Shown: positions 25,049 through 33,331 of the stretch, piece by piece
Position numbering within the stretch: position 1 is the first letter of the stretch
Layout: each line of letters opens with the position of its first letter
Source: Bergeyella zoohelcum ATCC 43767
GTDB taxonomy: Bacteria; Bacteroidota; Bacteroidia; Flavobacteriales; Weeksellaceae
Direction of reading: 5' to 3'
Assembly (NCBI RefSeq): GCF_000301075.1
Contig: NZ_JH932293.1
Span: 256,417-320,416, forward strand
DNA length: 64,000 bases
Program-made: the position numbers and the translations under genes
Notes under the pieces: generated by a model
Seen by the model: the letters and a program-made list of their open reading frames with translations, nothing else
Told to the model about the DNA's origin: nothing
The model's database searches: none

Positions 25049-27283
25049 ATGCAAGAAAAAAAATCACTTCAATCTATAAAAGAACTTTTTAATAGCAGGA
25101 ATTACACAGATATTATTGAACAACAAGAACAAATCAACATGAGGTCTAATTCCGAAGAATTATATCTATTAGGTAAATCTTATTTCAAAATAAAAAACTT
25201 TAAAGAAGCAATTTTATGCTTTGAAAAAATAGGCAATAAAAAATCTAACTATTGGTTAGGTGTTTGTAAATTCTGGAATGATGATAGCGATAGTGCCTTG
25301 ATAATATTTACTTCTATAGAAAAGGAATATAATGATAATAATATAATTATCGGAGACAATATTAGTATTAACGATATTTATTACGGAATAGCAAGATGTT
25401 ATTTAAACAATAAAGAATTTAAAAAATCAATTGAATACTTCAATAAAATTAAAGATAACAACCATGATATTCAGAAAAAATTCTTATTAAAAAACGAACA
25501 ATCATACGGAGAATATTATAATCCAAACTACGGAATAGGTAGATGTTACTACGAGTTAGCGATATTAGAAGAAAAGAAAAAATTCACGGATGATAAATCT
25601 AGTATAAAAGAAAATTATAACTCACTTGCAAAAAAGCATTTTGAGGAAAGTATTATTGATGTGTATTTCATATTCATGTACTCTGAATTCATTTACAATC
25701 AAAATTCTGTCTTTAATTTAAACTTAGATTCAGAAAAGCAGCACTATTATGAAACCTGTTTAAAAGATGAAGTATATGACTTTATCAAGTATCGTTCGGA
25801 TAGATTCTTTAGGAAAAAGAGAGGAAGCAATTTTAAAAAACCTAACTTTGAAAATGATTTTTATACTAAATTTCATCATGAAAAAACCCTACTTTTACTA
25901 GAAGATACTATCTACTCTTACTATTATCTAGCAAAATGCAATATTAGGAGTTCAAATAGCATCATTGCATTTGAATGTGTCAATGAAATTTTAGAAATAA
26001 TAAATTCCAATATATTCAATAATTTGACACAAACCAAACATTTTCAAATATTTTCTCCCTTAGTAAAAGATTTATTTGAAAATATTAGCATAAATAAAAG
26101 CCTATTAGGTTTAATCATTTCAAAATACGACACTCCATTAAACTTAGACAAGCACAAAAAATATATTAATATTTTTGAAAAAAAATTTAATTCCTTTTTC
26201 GATCAATATTATAAACAAAAATCAAATGAAATAATATCTTTTTTGCAAAATAAAAGCATAGATATTAAAAACTTAGAAAGCTCTGATAATTGGAATTATT
26301 GTATTAATATTTTATCATATCTAAAAATTGATTATTTAGATATTTTAAATATTCCTCTCGCACATTATACAAGCTCAAAAGTATGTTCAATATTATTTGA
26401 TTTAGAAAAAGAAAACTATCATACAAACTCAAAGGATAAAAAAGAAATTTTAAGTAACAACAATCTAAGAATGTGGACTTCTAATTATATGAATGACCCA
26501 ATGGAAGGAAAAAATTTACTAGAAGTTATTGGTCATCAAGATTTAGAATTAGACAATATAATTCCTTTCAGTGAAAAAAATGCCTTTTTCACATCTCTCA
26601 CAACAAGAATAAATGATTTAAATCAATTTAGACTTTATGGGAAAGAAGATGGAGTAGAATCATCCGGCTGTTGCCTTGTTTTCAACAACTTAGGAAATAA
26701 AAATAATTATTTCAATCTGAAAACACAAAGTTTTGAAATTGAAAATAAGCTAAACGACCCATTATATCAAGTCGCTTATATCGTTTATTATGACCAATAT
26801 ACAGAAGAAAATGAATTAATGATACCATTAGATGATAAAGAAAGAAAATTTGGAGTTTATTTAAAACCTCTTAGAGGTAATATTACTAGCTTATGGCATC
26901 AAAAAAAATTAGAAAAACTTTCCAACAACTTAAATAAATTAAAAAACGAATGTAAAGATAAGAGCATCGATAATATAAAAGATATTATAGAGTATATTAG
27001 ATATCTATTTAAAAATTTTGCTTTTAAAGACGAAGATGAAATAAGAGTAATCACTTTGGAAAAATATGATTCTAATAGAGTAAAAAATTGTGAATATACG
27101 GGAAAACTATATGTTCCTATTGATAATTTATTAAAATATATTGATACCATTATTCTAGGATCAAACTTTGAAAAAACTTCCAACAAAAAAAATATGGAAA
27201 CTTTTTATTATAAATTAAAAAAGAAAAAAGATAATATTAACATCATTAAATCCTCATTACCTTATGTTTCTACCACCTCCTAA
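25049..27283 (+). CDS. TPR-repeat protein with C-terminal DUF2971-like domain
   Basis: 744 residues, no signal peptide or membrane segment. Residues about 1-150 hold TPR-like helix pairs (SEELYLLGKSYFKIKNFKEA, then similar units). A lysine- and asparagine-rich helical stretch runs to about 430. The C-terminal 300 residues match the DUF2971 pattern: LAHYTSS at 437-443, LRMWTSNYMNDPMEG ending at 487, FFTSL at 513-517, FRLYG at 527-531, SGCCLVFNN near 540-548, and TIILGSNFE near the end. DUF2971 has no proven activity. The gene is much more A+T-rich than its neighbours, has no recognisable partner, and sits between convergent conserved genes, which suggests acquisition by transfer. A defence or stress role is only a guess. 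Confidence 0.75.
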   Translation: MQEKKSLQSIKELFNSRNYTDIIEQQEQINMRSNSEELYLLGKSYFKIKNFKEAILCFEKIGNKKSNYWLGVCKFWNDDSDSALIIFTSIEKEYNDNNIIIGDNISINDIYYGIARCYLNNKEFKKSIEYFNKIKDNNHDIQKKFLLKNEQSYGEYYNPNYGIGRCYYELAILEEKKKFTDDKSSIKENYNSLAKKHFEESIIDVYFIFMYSEFIYNQNSVFNLNLDSEKQHYYETCLKDEVYDFIKYRSDRFFRKKRGSNFKKPNFENDFYTKFHHEKTLLLLEDTIYSYYYLAKCNIRSSNSIIAFECVNEILEIINSNIFNNLTQTKHFQIFSPLVKDLFENISINKSLLGLIISKYDTPLNLDKHKKYINIFEKKFNSFFDQYYKQKSNEIISFLQNKSIDIKNLESSDNWNYCINILSYLKIDYLDILNIPLAHYTSSKVCSILFDLEKENYHTNSKDKKEILSNNNLRMWTSNYMNDPMEGKNLLEVIGHQDLELDNIIPFSEKNAFFTSLTTRINDLNQFRLYGKEDGVESSGCCLVFNNLGNKNNYFNLKTQSFEIENKLNDPLYQVAYIVYYDQYTEENELMIPLDDKERKFGVYLKPLRGNITSLWHQKKLEKLSNNLNKLKNECKDKSIDNIKDIIEYIRYLFKNFAFKDEDEIRVITLEKYDSNRVKNCEYTGKLYVPIDNLLKYIDTIILGSNFEKTSNKKNMETFYYKLKKKKDNINIIKSSLPYVSTTS

Positions 27284-27414
27284 ACAAAGAAGTAATTTTA
27301 CCTTTGTTAATTTAATATATTTATTAGAAACATTTAAATCTACACTACAACTCAATGATAATGGATAAAATAATCCATTTTATCAATAATTACATATATT
27401 TAACAATGTCCATT

Positions 27415-27495
27415 TTTGATACTTTGGCAAAGTATTTTGAAACCGTTTTTAATACTCAGAAAATTAAAGCAAAATAAAAAGCCGAGACGAGTTCA
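27415..27495 (+). repeat. REP-like palindromic element, copy B
   Basis: ATACTTTGGCAAAGTAT at 27420-27436 is a perfect 8-bp inverted repeat around one central G. It is followed by TTTGAAACCGTTTTTAATACTCAG, an A-rich run and GCCGAGACGAGTTC. Copies A (716-797, minus) and C (28341-28396) align with different parts of it. Confidence 0.6.
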
Positions 27496-27626
27496 TTGTA
27501 TAATGTACTCAGTACAAAGTATAATGACGGAAATTAGAGGTTAGAATTGGGAAATTAGAAGGTCATCCCCCATCCCCCAAAAGCTTCCTGCCTCTTATTT
27601 TTATTTTCCATAAGCAAAGGATTCTG

Positions 27627-27665
27627 TATCAGAAAAAAGTCAAGACGAGTTTTATATAATGAATT
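27627..27665 (+). repeat. REP-like element, partial copy D
   Basis: Shares AAAAAGTCAAGACGAGTTTTATATAATG with AAAAAGCCGAGACGAGTTCATTGTATAATG of copy B, 150 bases upstream (words split here: AGACGAGTT and ATAATG are the identical cores). The palindromic head is missing. Confidence 0.45.
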
Positions 27666-27715
27666 TATATTTTTCATTATTGTTATGCTTTTTTGAAAAT
27701 AACATAAGAATAAAT

Positions 27716-27745
27716 TTGAATATTTGAAAATATTGCGTATATTTG
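27716..27745 (+). promoter_or_regulatory. Promoter of the small membrane-protein gene
   Basis: TTG at 27716-27718, 19-base spacer, TATATTTG at 27738-27745: a full match to the Bacteroidota consensus. It predicts a leader of about 120 bases before ATG 27872. Confidence 0.65.
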
Positions 27746-27871
27746 AGCATCGTAGAACATTTTAAAAATATGCTTCTAAAATATCATTGTTAATAGCTGG
27801 AAGGTTTTATGGTACATGAGAATGTTGCGAGGTTATCTTAAAGTTGTAGGTTGTTAAAAAATAACTTAAAA

Positions 27872-28216
27872 ATGGATACAATCTTTTTTTCTAAATACAA
27901 AAAAATAATAATTCTAATAATTTCATTTATCGGAATGATTTATTTTGGATATACTTGGTTAAGCAAAGTATATAATAACTTGGGTTATGACTATTTGGAA
28001 AACAAAATAGGGCAATTTACTTTTTTTGTTTTTACTATGGTGTTTATTTATAAAACACTAACACTTTTTAATCACGAAAAATATTTTAGAGCATTCTTAA
28101 TTTTTGCATTCATATTTATAATATTTTTTTATTATAAGACGGGTATTTTTTCACTTTCTGGAATAATAGTCGTAATTTTTTCATCACTGTATATTATGTT
28201 AAAAAAATATTTGTAG
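27872..28216 (+). CDS. Small integral membrane protein, function unknown
   Basis: 114 residues from ATG 27872; an upstream TTG at 27851 is unlikely. Four hydrophobic segments are visible (about 10-30, 45-62, 72-88 and 92-108), joined by short charged turns (SKVYNNLGYDYLENK, LFNHEKYFRA) with a lysine-rich C-terminus. No family is recognised. Own promoter upstream and a hairpin downstream support it as an independent gene. It shares the high A+T content of the DUF2971 gene and lies in the same island. Confidence 0.6.
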   Translation: MDTIFFSKYKKIIILIISFIGMIYFGYTWLSKVYNNLGYDYLENKIGQFTFFVFTMVFIYKTLTLFNHEKYFRAFLIFAFIFIIFFYYKTGIFSLSGIIVVIFSSLYIMLKKYL

Positions 28217-28226
28217 TTATTTTTGT

Positions 28227-28250
28227 GAGACTGTCTTTTTGGGTAGTCTC
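28227..28250 (+). terminator. Terminator of the small membrane-protein gene
   Basis: GAGACT and AGTCTC flank a 12-base loop and are followed by seven T residues. Confidence 0.65.
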
Positions 28251-28340
28251 TTTTTTTCGGAGTACGGTAGGAGCAAAAAATCAGATAATATTTTTCTAAG
28301 AAATTCCCATTTCACCTTAATATTTGATTTTTACATGTTG

Positions 28341-28396
28341 TGAGTAATTTGAAATCGTTTTAAGACTCAGGCAATTCAAACAAAATAAAAACAGCC
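28341..28396 (+). repeat. REP-like element, copy C (tail part)
   Basis: TTTGAAATCGTTTTAAGACTCAG, then AATTCAAACAAAATAAAAACAGCC in sequence, matches the middle and A-rich tail of copy B (TTTGAAACCGTTTTTAATACTCAG and so on) with few changes. It abuts the mfd terminator. Confidence 0.5.
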
Positions 28397-28426
28397 ACTC
28401 TATTCTTATGCTAACAGAGTAACTGT
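28391..28426 (-). terminator. Terminator of mfd
   Basis: On the minus strand a 14-bp stem, fully paired if three G-U pairs are allowed (ACAGTTACTCTGTT with AATAGAGTGGCTGT), eight-base loop, then TTTTTATTTTG. It lies 60 bases past the mfd stop. Confidence 0.7.
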
Positions 28427-28487
28427 CCTTATAAGAATACCAGGGCGTTCTGGTAAAAAGAGTAAATCCTTTAACCTAAGGAGAATA

Positions 28488-31400
28488 CTACCTCTGGCTG
28501 ATAGTCTCCAGCAAGGCATTCACAGCCTCTACGCTTTCCACCTGCTCTTTTCTTAGCATCAATTGATTCCCCTCTTTGGTAGATTTTTCTTTCAGTTGAG
28601 CAGCGGTAGGGTTTTGGCTTAGGTAATTAATGATATTCCTAAACTGCTCACTTTGGTAAAATTTATCCTGCGGGTTACTCGGGAAATAACCTAGAAATAC
28701 GCCTTTTTTCATCACTATTTTCTCAAAGCCTATTTCCGCCGCCAGCCATTTCAGCTCCACGGATTTTAATAAATTAATTGCCTCTTCTGGCATCGCTCCA
28801 AAGCGGTCTTCTAATTCATTGCCAAAGCGTTGCAAATCTTGTTCATTCTGAATTTCGGCCAATTTTTGATACAAGCTCAATCGTTCCTCTATGCTGGAAA
28901 TATAGTCATCTGGCAACATAAGTTCGAGGTCCGTATCGATATTCACCTCTTTGGTAGATTTAAAGAGCTTTTTACGGTCTTCTTTATCTTCAAAAAGCGT
29001 ATCAAAATCCTCCTCGTGTTGTAATTCCTCTAAAGCTTCTTGCATTATTTTTTGGTACGCTTCAAATCCCATTTCATTAATAAAGCCACTCTGCTCACCC
29101 CCTAACAAATCCCCTGCACCACGAATTTCAAGGTCTTTCATCGCAATTTGGAATCCACTTCCTAAATCTGAGAATTGCTCTATCGCTTCCAATCTTTTTC
29201 TGGCGTCAGAAGTCATCATATCATAAGGCGGGGTAATGAGATAGCAAAAAGCCTTTCTATTGCTTCTCCCCACGCGTCCACGCATCTGGTGGAGGTCTGC
29301 CATTCCGAATTTCTGTGCATCATTAATAAAAATAGTATTGGCATTGGGTACATCCACACCACTTTCCACAATGGTGGTAGAAACCAGTACATCATACTTC
29401 CCTTCCATGAAGTCTAAAATACGCTCCTCCAGTTCTTTGCCGTCCATCTGCCCGTGTCCCGTAATGACCCTCGCATCAGGAACCAATCTCTGAATAAGCC
29501 CCGCCATTTCCTTTAGGTTTTCAATTCTATTGTTAACGAAATACACCTGCCCATCGCGTTGGATTTCATAAGAAATAGCATCACGAATGACCTCTTCATT
29601 AAAGCCTATCAACTGTGTTTCTACGGGTTGTCGGTTCGGTGGTGGTGTTTTAATCACGGACAAATCTCTGGCTGCCATGAGGGAAAACTGTAAAGTCCTA
29701 GGAATAGGTGTTGCCGTAAGGGTAAGCGTATCAATATTCGATTTCAAAGTTTTTAATTTATCTTTTACTGAAACACCAAATTTATGCTCTTCATCAATGA
29801 TAAGAAGCCCTAAATCTTTAAACTTCACCTTATCTGAAACCAGCTGATGCGTTCCTATCACAATGTCTAAATTTCCACTTTCTAATCGTTCCAAAGTTTC
29901 CTTTTTTTGCTTGGCTGTCCGAAAACGATTGAGATAAGAGATATTGACCGGAAAATCTTTCAGTCTTTCCTGAAAACTCCTATAATGCTGAAAAGCCAAG
30001 ATGGTGGTAGGTACCAAAACTGCCACTTGTTTTCCATCGGTTACTGCTTTAAAAGCCGCCCGAATAGCTACCTCTGTCTTTCCAAAACCTACATCTCCAC
30101 ATACCAGTCTATCCATGATGGTTTCTGCCTCCATGTCCTTCTTCACATCGGCAGTGGCTTTCTCTTGGTCAGGAGTATCTTCGTAGAGAAAACTCGCTTC
30201 CAACTCATTTTGTAGGTAAGTATCTGGAGTAAAGGCAAAACCTTTGGCTGTTTTTCTCTTAGCATAAAGTTTTATCAGGTCAAAAGCAATCTGCTTTACT
30301 TTAGCCTTCGTCTTTTGCTTTAAATTTTTCCATGCGGGTGAACCGAGTTTAGATAAGGTGATTTCCTTACCATCGGGGCCATTATATTTGGAAATTTTAT
30401 GTAGTGCATGAATACTCACATACAGCAGATCTCCATTTTTATAAGTGAGCTTAAAACATTCTTGTACTTTTCCATCATTATTCACCTTTACCAGCCCCAT
30501 AAACTTCCCAATGCCGTGGTCTATATGCGTAATATAATCTCCTACCTTTAAGGACATCAAATCCTTTAAAGTCAGCTGCTCCGATTTTGCAAAAGCATTC
30601 TTTGCCTTATATCTTTGGTATCTATCAAAAATCTGATGATCTGTATACACTACATTTTTAGTTTCAGCATCGATAAACCCAGCATGAAGAGAAGATTTAA
30701 AGTTGGAAATATGAAGTTTAAAACTTGAAGTTTCTTCGCTTTCTGTTTCTTGCAACGAATTAAAAATCTCCTCTAATCTTTCTTTTTGTTTTTCGGTGGA
30801 AAAAGAAATCCAGATACTATAGCCCTCTTTCTGTTTGTTCTGTAAATCCTCCATGAGCATTTCAAAATTCTTATGAAAACTAGGCTGAGGCGTCTGAAAA
30901 AAATCTAAAACCATAGGCTTAAGAGATGCCATAGGCTGTGGTGAAAAGTCCAGTGTTTTAAACTGATGATAGCTTTTAAAAAAATCCACATCCGAGAGGA
31001 AGAGTTCCTCTGGCTTTTGATGCTTAATGGCTTCATTCAGGGTTAGAAATTGATTTTCAGATTTTTGGTAAAATCTTTGGAGTCCTTCTAAAGAGAGGTA
31101 GGCATTTTTGGTGATGATGAGTGCATCTTTGGGCAATAGCTCTAATAAGGCCTCCTTGGTACCTTGTACGGCATAATTCATATTAGATACCAATTGTAAT
31201 GCTTCCACTTTTTCTATAGAAAGCTGTGTTTCAATATCAAAAGTTTTAATACTCTCTACCTCATTACCGAAAAATGAGATGCGGTAAGGTTTTTCATTGG
31301 CATAAGAAAAGACATCTACTATCCCTCCCCGAACGGCAAATTCTCCAGGTTCTGAAACGAAATCCGTACGGTGAAATTGAAATTGATGCAAAAGCTCTTC

Positions 31401-31877
31401 GGTGAAATCAAAATCTAATTGATCCCCCACTTTTATTTCATGAGTAATCGCTTTAAAATCTTCTTTTTTAAGCACCTTCTCACTCAATGCTGTATAATGG
31501 GCTACGATACATTTGGGGGATTTATCGGCATTCAATCGGTTAATTACTTCCGTTCTTAATACCAAATTGGCATTTTGTGTTCGCTCTATTTGGTAAGGTT
31601 CTAAATGGGTAGCGGGGAGATACAATACGCTTTTTTCTCCCAAAAGCTCTTCCATTTCAGTAGTAATATAGTGAGCATCTTCCTTATCGTCGGTGATAAA
31701 AAGTATGGTTTTTTGATGAACAATAAAGTATTCCGCGGCTACCAAAGATGCTGCTGAACCCGCAAATCCTTTTACTGTGATATGATTATTTTCCTCTAAC
31801 GCCTCAAAAATTCGTTCTCCAAAATTCTTTTTTAATAAATAAGGCAAAAATTCCTGCTGTATCGTTTGTAAACCCAT
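28488..31877 (-). CDS. mfd: Transcription-repair coupling factor
   Basis: 1129 residues, close to the usual 1150. It releases RNA polymerase stalled at DNA lesions and recruits UvrA. The N-terminal UvrB-like part includes GGIVDVFSYANEKPYRISFFG. The RNA-polymerase-interacting CarD-like domain is at about 470-540 (VGDYITHIDHGIGKFMGL). The RecG-like helicase core has GDVGFGKTEVA (Walker A), IIDEEHKFGV (DEEH box), LTATPIPRTL and QMRGRVGRSNRKAFCYL. A C-terminal TRCF domain ends the protein. All motifs look functional. It has its own promoter with an unusual leader hairpin. Confidence 0.97.
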   Translation of the reverse strand: MGLQTIQQEFLPYLLKKNFGERIFEALEENNHITVKGFAGSAASLVAAEYFIVHQKTILFITDDKEDAHYITTEMEELLGEKSVLYLPATHLEPYQIERTQNANLVLRTEVINRLNADKSPKCIVAHYTALSEKVLKKEDFKAITHEIKVGDQLDFDFTEELLHQFQFHRTDFVSEPGEFAVRGGIVDVFSYANEKPYRISFFGNEVESIKTFDIETQLSIEKVEALQLVSNMNYAVQGTKEALLELLPKDALIITKNAYLSLEGLQRFYQKSENQFLTLNEAIKHQKPEELFLSDVDFFKSYHQFKTLDFSPQPMASLKPMVLDFFQTPQPSFHKNFEMLMEDLQNKQKEGYSIWISFSTEKQKERLEEIFNSLQETESEETSSFKLHISNFKSSLHAGFIDAETKNVVYTDHQIFDRYQRYKAKNAFAKSEQLTLKDLMSLKVGDYITHIDHGIGKFMGLVKVNNDGKVQECFKLTYKNGDLLYVSIHALHKISKYNGPDGKEITLSKLGSPAWKNLKQKTKAKVKQIAFDLIKLYAKRKTAKGFAFTPDTYLQNELEASFLYEDTPDQEKATADVKKDMEAETIMDRLVCGDVGFGKTEVAIRAAFKAVTDGKQVAVLVPTTILAFQHYRSFQERLKDFPVNISYLNRFRTAKQKKETLERLESGNLDIVIGTHQLVSDKVKFKDLGLLIIDEEHKFGVSVKDKLKTLKSNIDTLTLTATPIPRTLQFSLMAARDLSVIKTPPPNRQPVETQLIGFNEEVIRDAISYEIQRDGQVYFVNNRIENLKEMAGLIQRLVPDARVITGHGQMDGKELEERILDFMEGKYDVLVSTTIVESGVDVPNANTIFINDAQKFGMADLHQMRGRVGRSNRKAFCYLITPPYDMMTSDARKRLEAIEQFSDLGSGFQIAMKDLEIRGAGDLLGGEQSGFINEMGFEAYQKIMQEALEELQHEEDFDTLFEDKEDRKKLFKSTKEVNIDTDLELMLPDDYISSIEERLSLYQKLAEIQNEQDLQRFGNELEDRFGAMPEEAINLLKSVELKWLAAEIGFEKIVMKKGVFLGYFPSNPQDKFYQSEQFRNIINYLSQNPTAAQLKEKSTKEGNQLMLRKEQVESVEAVNALLETISQR

Positions 31878-31946
31878 GTTTGTTGTTAATCCAATTATAG
31901 ATAAAGTTTCTTTTTCTTAATCCTCTAATTTATTAATGCACAAAAG

Positions 31947-31970
31947 CGATTTCGGGACTTTCCGAAATCG
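31947..31970 (-). promoter_or_regulatory. Hairpin at the 5' end of the predicted mfd leader
   Basis: CGATTTCGG and CCGAAATCG form a perfect 9-bp stem with a six-base loop. It begins only about 11 bases downstream of the mfd -7 box and is followed on the minus strand by CTTTTG. It could stabilise the message, act as an attenuator, or be a remnant terminator. Confidence 0.5.
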
Positions 31971-31981
31971 TTACTCTTGGG

Positions 31982-32011
31982 CAAAGGTAAGTTATTATTT
32001 CAGGTTTTCAA
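31982..32011 (-). promoter_or_regulatory. Promoter of mfd
   Basis: On the minus strand TTG (32009-32011), 19-base spacer, TACCTTTG (31982-31989): full consensus. The predicted leader is about 100 bases. Confidence 0.65.
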
Positions 32012-32040
32012 TAGAACATCCTCCTTGAAAATAAAAAAAA

Positions 32041-32060
32041 CAGCACTCCACATGGCACTG
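32041..32060 (-). terminator. Terminator of the endonuclease/phosphatase-fold gene
   Basis: On the minus strand CAGTGC pairs with GTGCTG (two G-U pairs), followed by eight T residues (32033-32040). It separates this gene from mfd. Confidence 0.55.
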
Positions 32061-32075
32061 GTTTTACTTTCCAAA

Positions 32076-33263
32076 TTAATTTTCTCTTTGTATCACCACA
32101 AAGGCAGGAAAATGGTCACTATATCCGCCTGTAAAAGTATCCCCTACCCAAGAGCGGAAAGGATAGCCTTTATAATTTCCTTCTTTATTAATCAAATATT
32201 TAGGTGCAAAAACTTCCGTTTTCCAAATAGAGTATTCTTTACTTACGCCTTTCTGAATAAGATTGGGTGTTACGATAATCTGGTCAAATAGGTTAGGTGC
32301 ATCTTGGTAAGCCAGAGAAGCCACACCTTTCTTAAACAAAGGATACATAAGATTCACGAAAGGTTTTTCTGGAGTTACTTTTTCTTTGCTTTCAGCAGCT
32401 CCTAGATGATTTAGCATACTTTTGTTCACAGGGTCATCATTAAAATCTCCCATGGCAAAAATCTTGGTATTAGCATCTTGAGCTAAGATTTTTTCCATCT
32501 CCTCCCTCAGAGCTTTTGCTGAGGCGTTTCTCTTAGGAGCAGAGGCTACTTCGCCACCTCTTCTTGAAGGCCAGTGATTCATTAAGAAAGCTACTCTCTC
32601 ATTATCTAAATAGCCTACTACCACTAAAATATCACGCGTATATTCTCTTTTTCCTGAGCTTCCATAGACCACTACTTCTCTTTTATATGATTTGCTGGGT
32701 GAGAATCTTCTTTTTTGGTAAATCAATGCCACATCTATTCCTCTATAATCAAAAGAGTTAAAATGCACTATACCATAATCATACCTTGCCAATGCAGGTT
32801 GCTTAATGAGATCTTCCACCACCTGACGGTTTTCCACCTCAATGAGTCCAGCAATGGTAGGAGCAGTTTTAGTGTACTGAGCCCCCATTTCAGAAATCAC
32901 TTTGGCGGAGTTGGCAAGTTTTTTCTGATAGATTTCATAGGTATAATTCTTAGAACTTTTTGGGGTAAACTCATGAGAACCGCCTTGTTTTCTCACTACT
33001 TTTTTTCCTTTCAGGCTTTCATTATTCCATACTCCCATATAGTTTTCCTCCGTTACGGGAAGATATTTGAGGGAATCCAAAGGCACACTACGATGGAAAG
33101 CAGGATTAGAGAAATCTTTTGTCCCATCAATATAGTCCGCTGATTGGATGGTATCCCAAAGGTTTTCCACATTCATAAATCCAATGGTAGCTGCACGAAC
33201 TTGCTTTTGTCCATAATAGCTATTCATCAATAAAACAGCAAAAAGCAACCCGATTTTTTTCAT
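32076..33263 (-). CDS. Endonuclease/exonuclease/phosphatase family protein, secreted
   Basis: 395 residues with a signal peptide (MKKIGLLFAVLLMNSYYGQ). Fold landmarks are IGFMNVENLWD (metal-binding Asn/Glu of the first strand), TIAGLIEVENRQVV (Glu), FLMNHWPSRRGGE (His), FAMGDFNDDP (Asp/Asn) and a terminal GYSDHFPAFV (Asp-His pair), so all catalytic residues of the DNase I-like superfamily are present. Substrate could be extracellular nucleic acid or a phosphoester. In flavobacteria such secreted proteins often serve nutrient scavenging, an inference only. Confidence 0.88.
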   Translation of the reverse strand: MKKIGLLFAVLLMNSYYGQKQVRAATIGFMNVENLWDTIQSADYIDGTKDFSNPAFHRSVPLDSLKYLPVTEENYMGVWNNESLKGKKVVRKQGGSHEFTPKSSKNYTYEIYQKKLANSAKVISEMGAQYTKTAPTIAGLIEVENRQVVEDLIKQPALARYDYGIVHFNSFDYRGIDVALIYQKRRFSPSKSYKREVVVYGSSGKREYTRDILVVVGYLDNERVAFLMNHWPSRRGGEVASAPKRNASAKALREEMEKILAQDANTKIFAMGDFNDDPVNKSMLNHLGAAESKEKVTPEKPFVNLMYPLFKKGVASLAYQDAPNLFDQIIVTPNLIQKGVSKEYSIWKTEVFAPKYLINKEGNYKGYPFRSWVGDTFTGGYSDHFPAFVVIQREN

Positions 33264-33331
33264 ATTTCAAAAGTATTTTATGGTGCAAATATGAGAAAAT
33301 TATCCTAAAAAACTGCACTTACAAATGGAAT

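Larger units (their letters stand above)
27284..27871 (+). other. 588-base spacer with repeats and a promoter, no gene
   Basis: Very A+T-rich. It contains REP-like copy B (27415-27495), a partial copy D (27627-27665), an array-like stretch at 27530-27600 (GAAATTAGAGGTTAGAATTGGGAAATTAGAAGG, then CATCCCCCATCCCCC) and the promoter at 27716-27745. All reading frames are short and interrupted. Confidence 0.6.

Noticed and set aside
27284-28400. Possible CRISPR array or insertion sequence in the repeat-bearing spacer
   Set aside because: The repeats are few, diverged and not evenly spaced. There are no transposase remnants, target duplications or cas genes.
28400-28487. Possible tRNA or small RNA in the gap before mfd's stop
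   Set aside because: No T-loop GGTTCGAATCC-like string or cloverleaf stems. The pairing present is explained by the mfd terminator.
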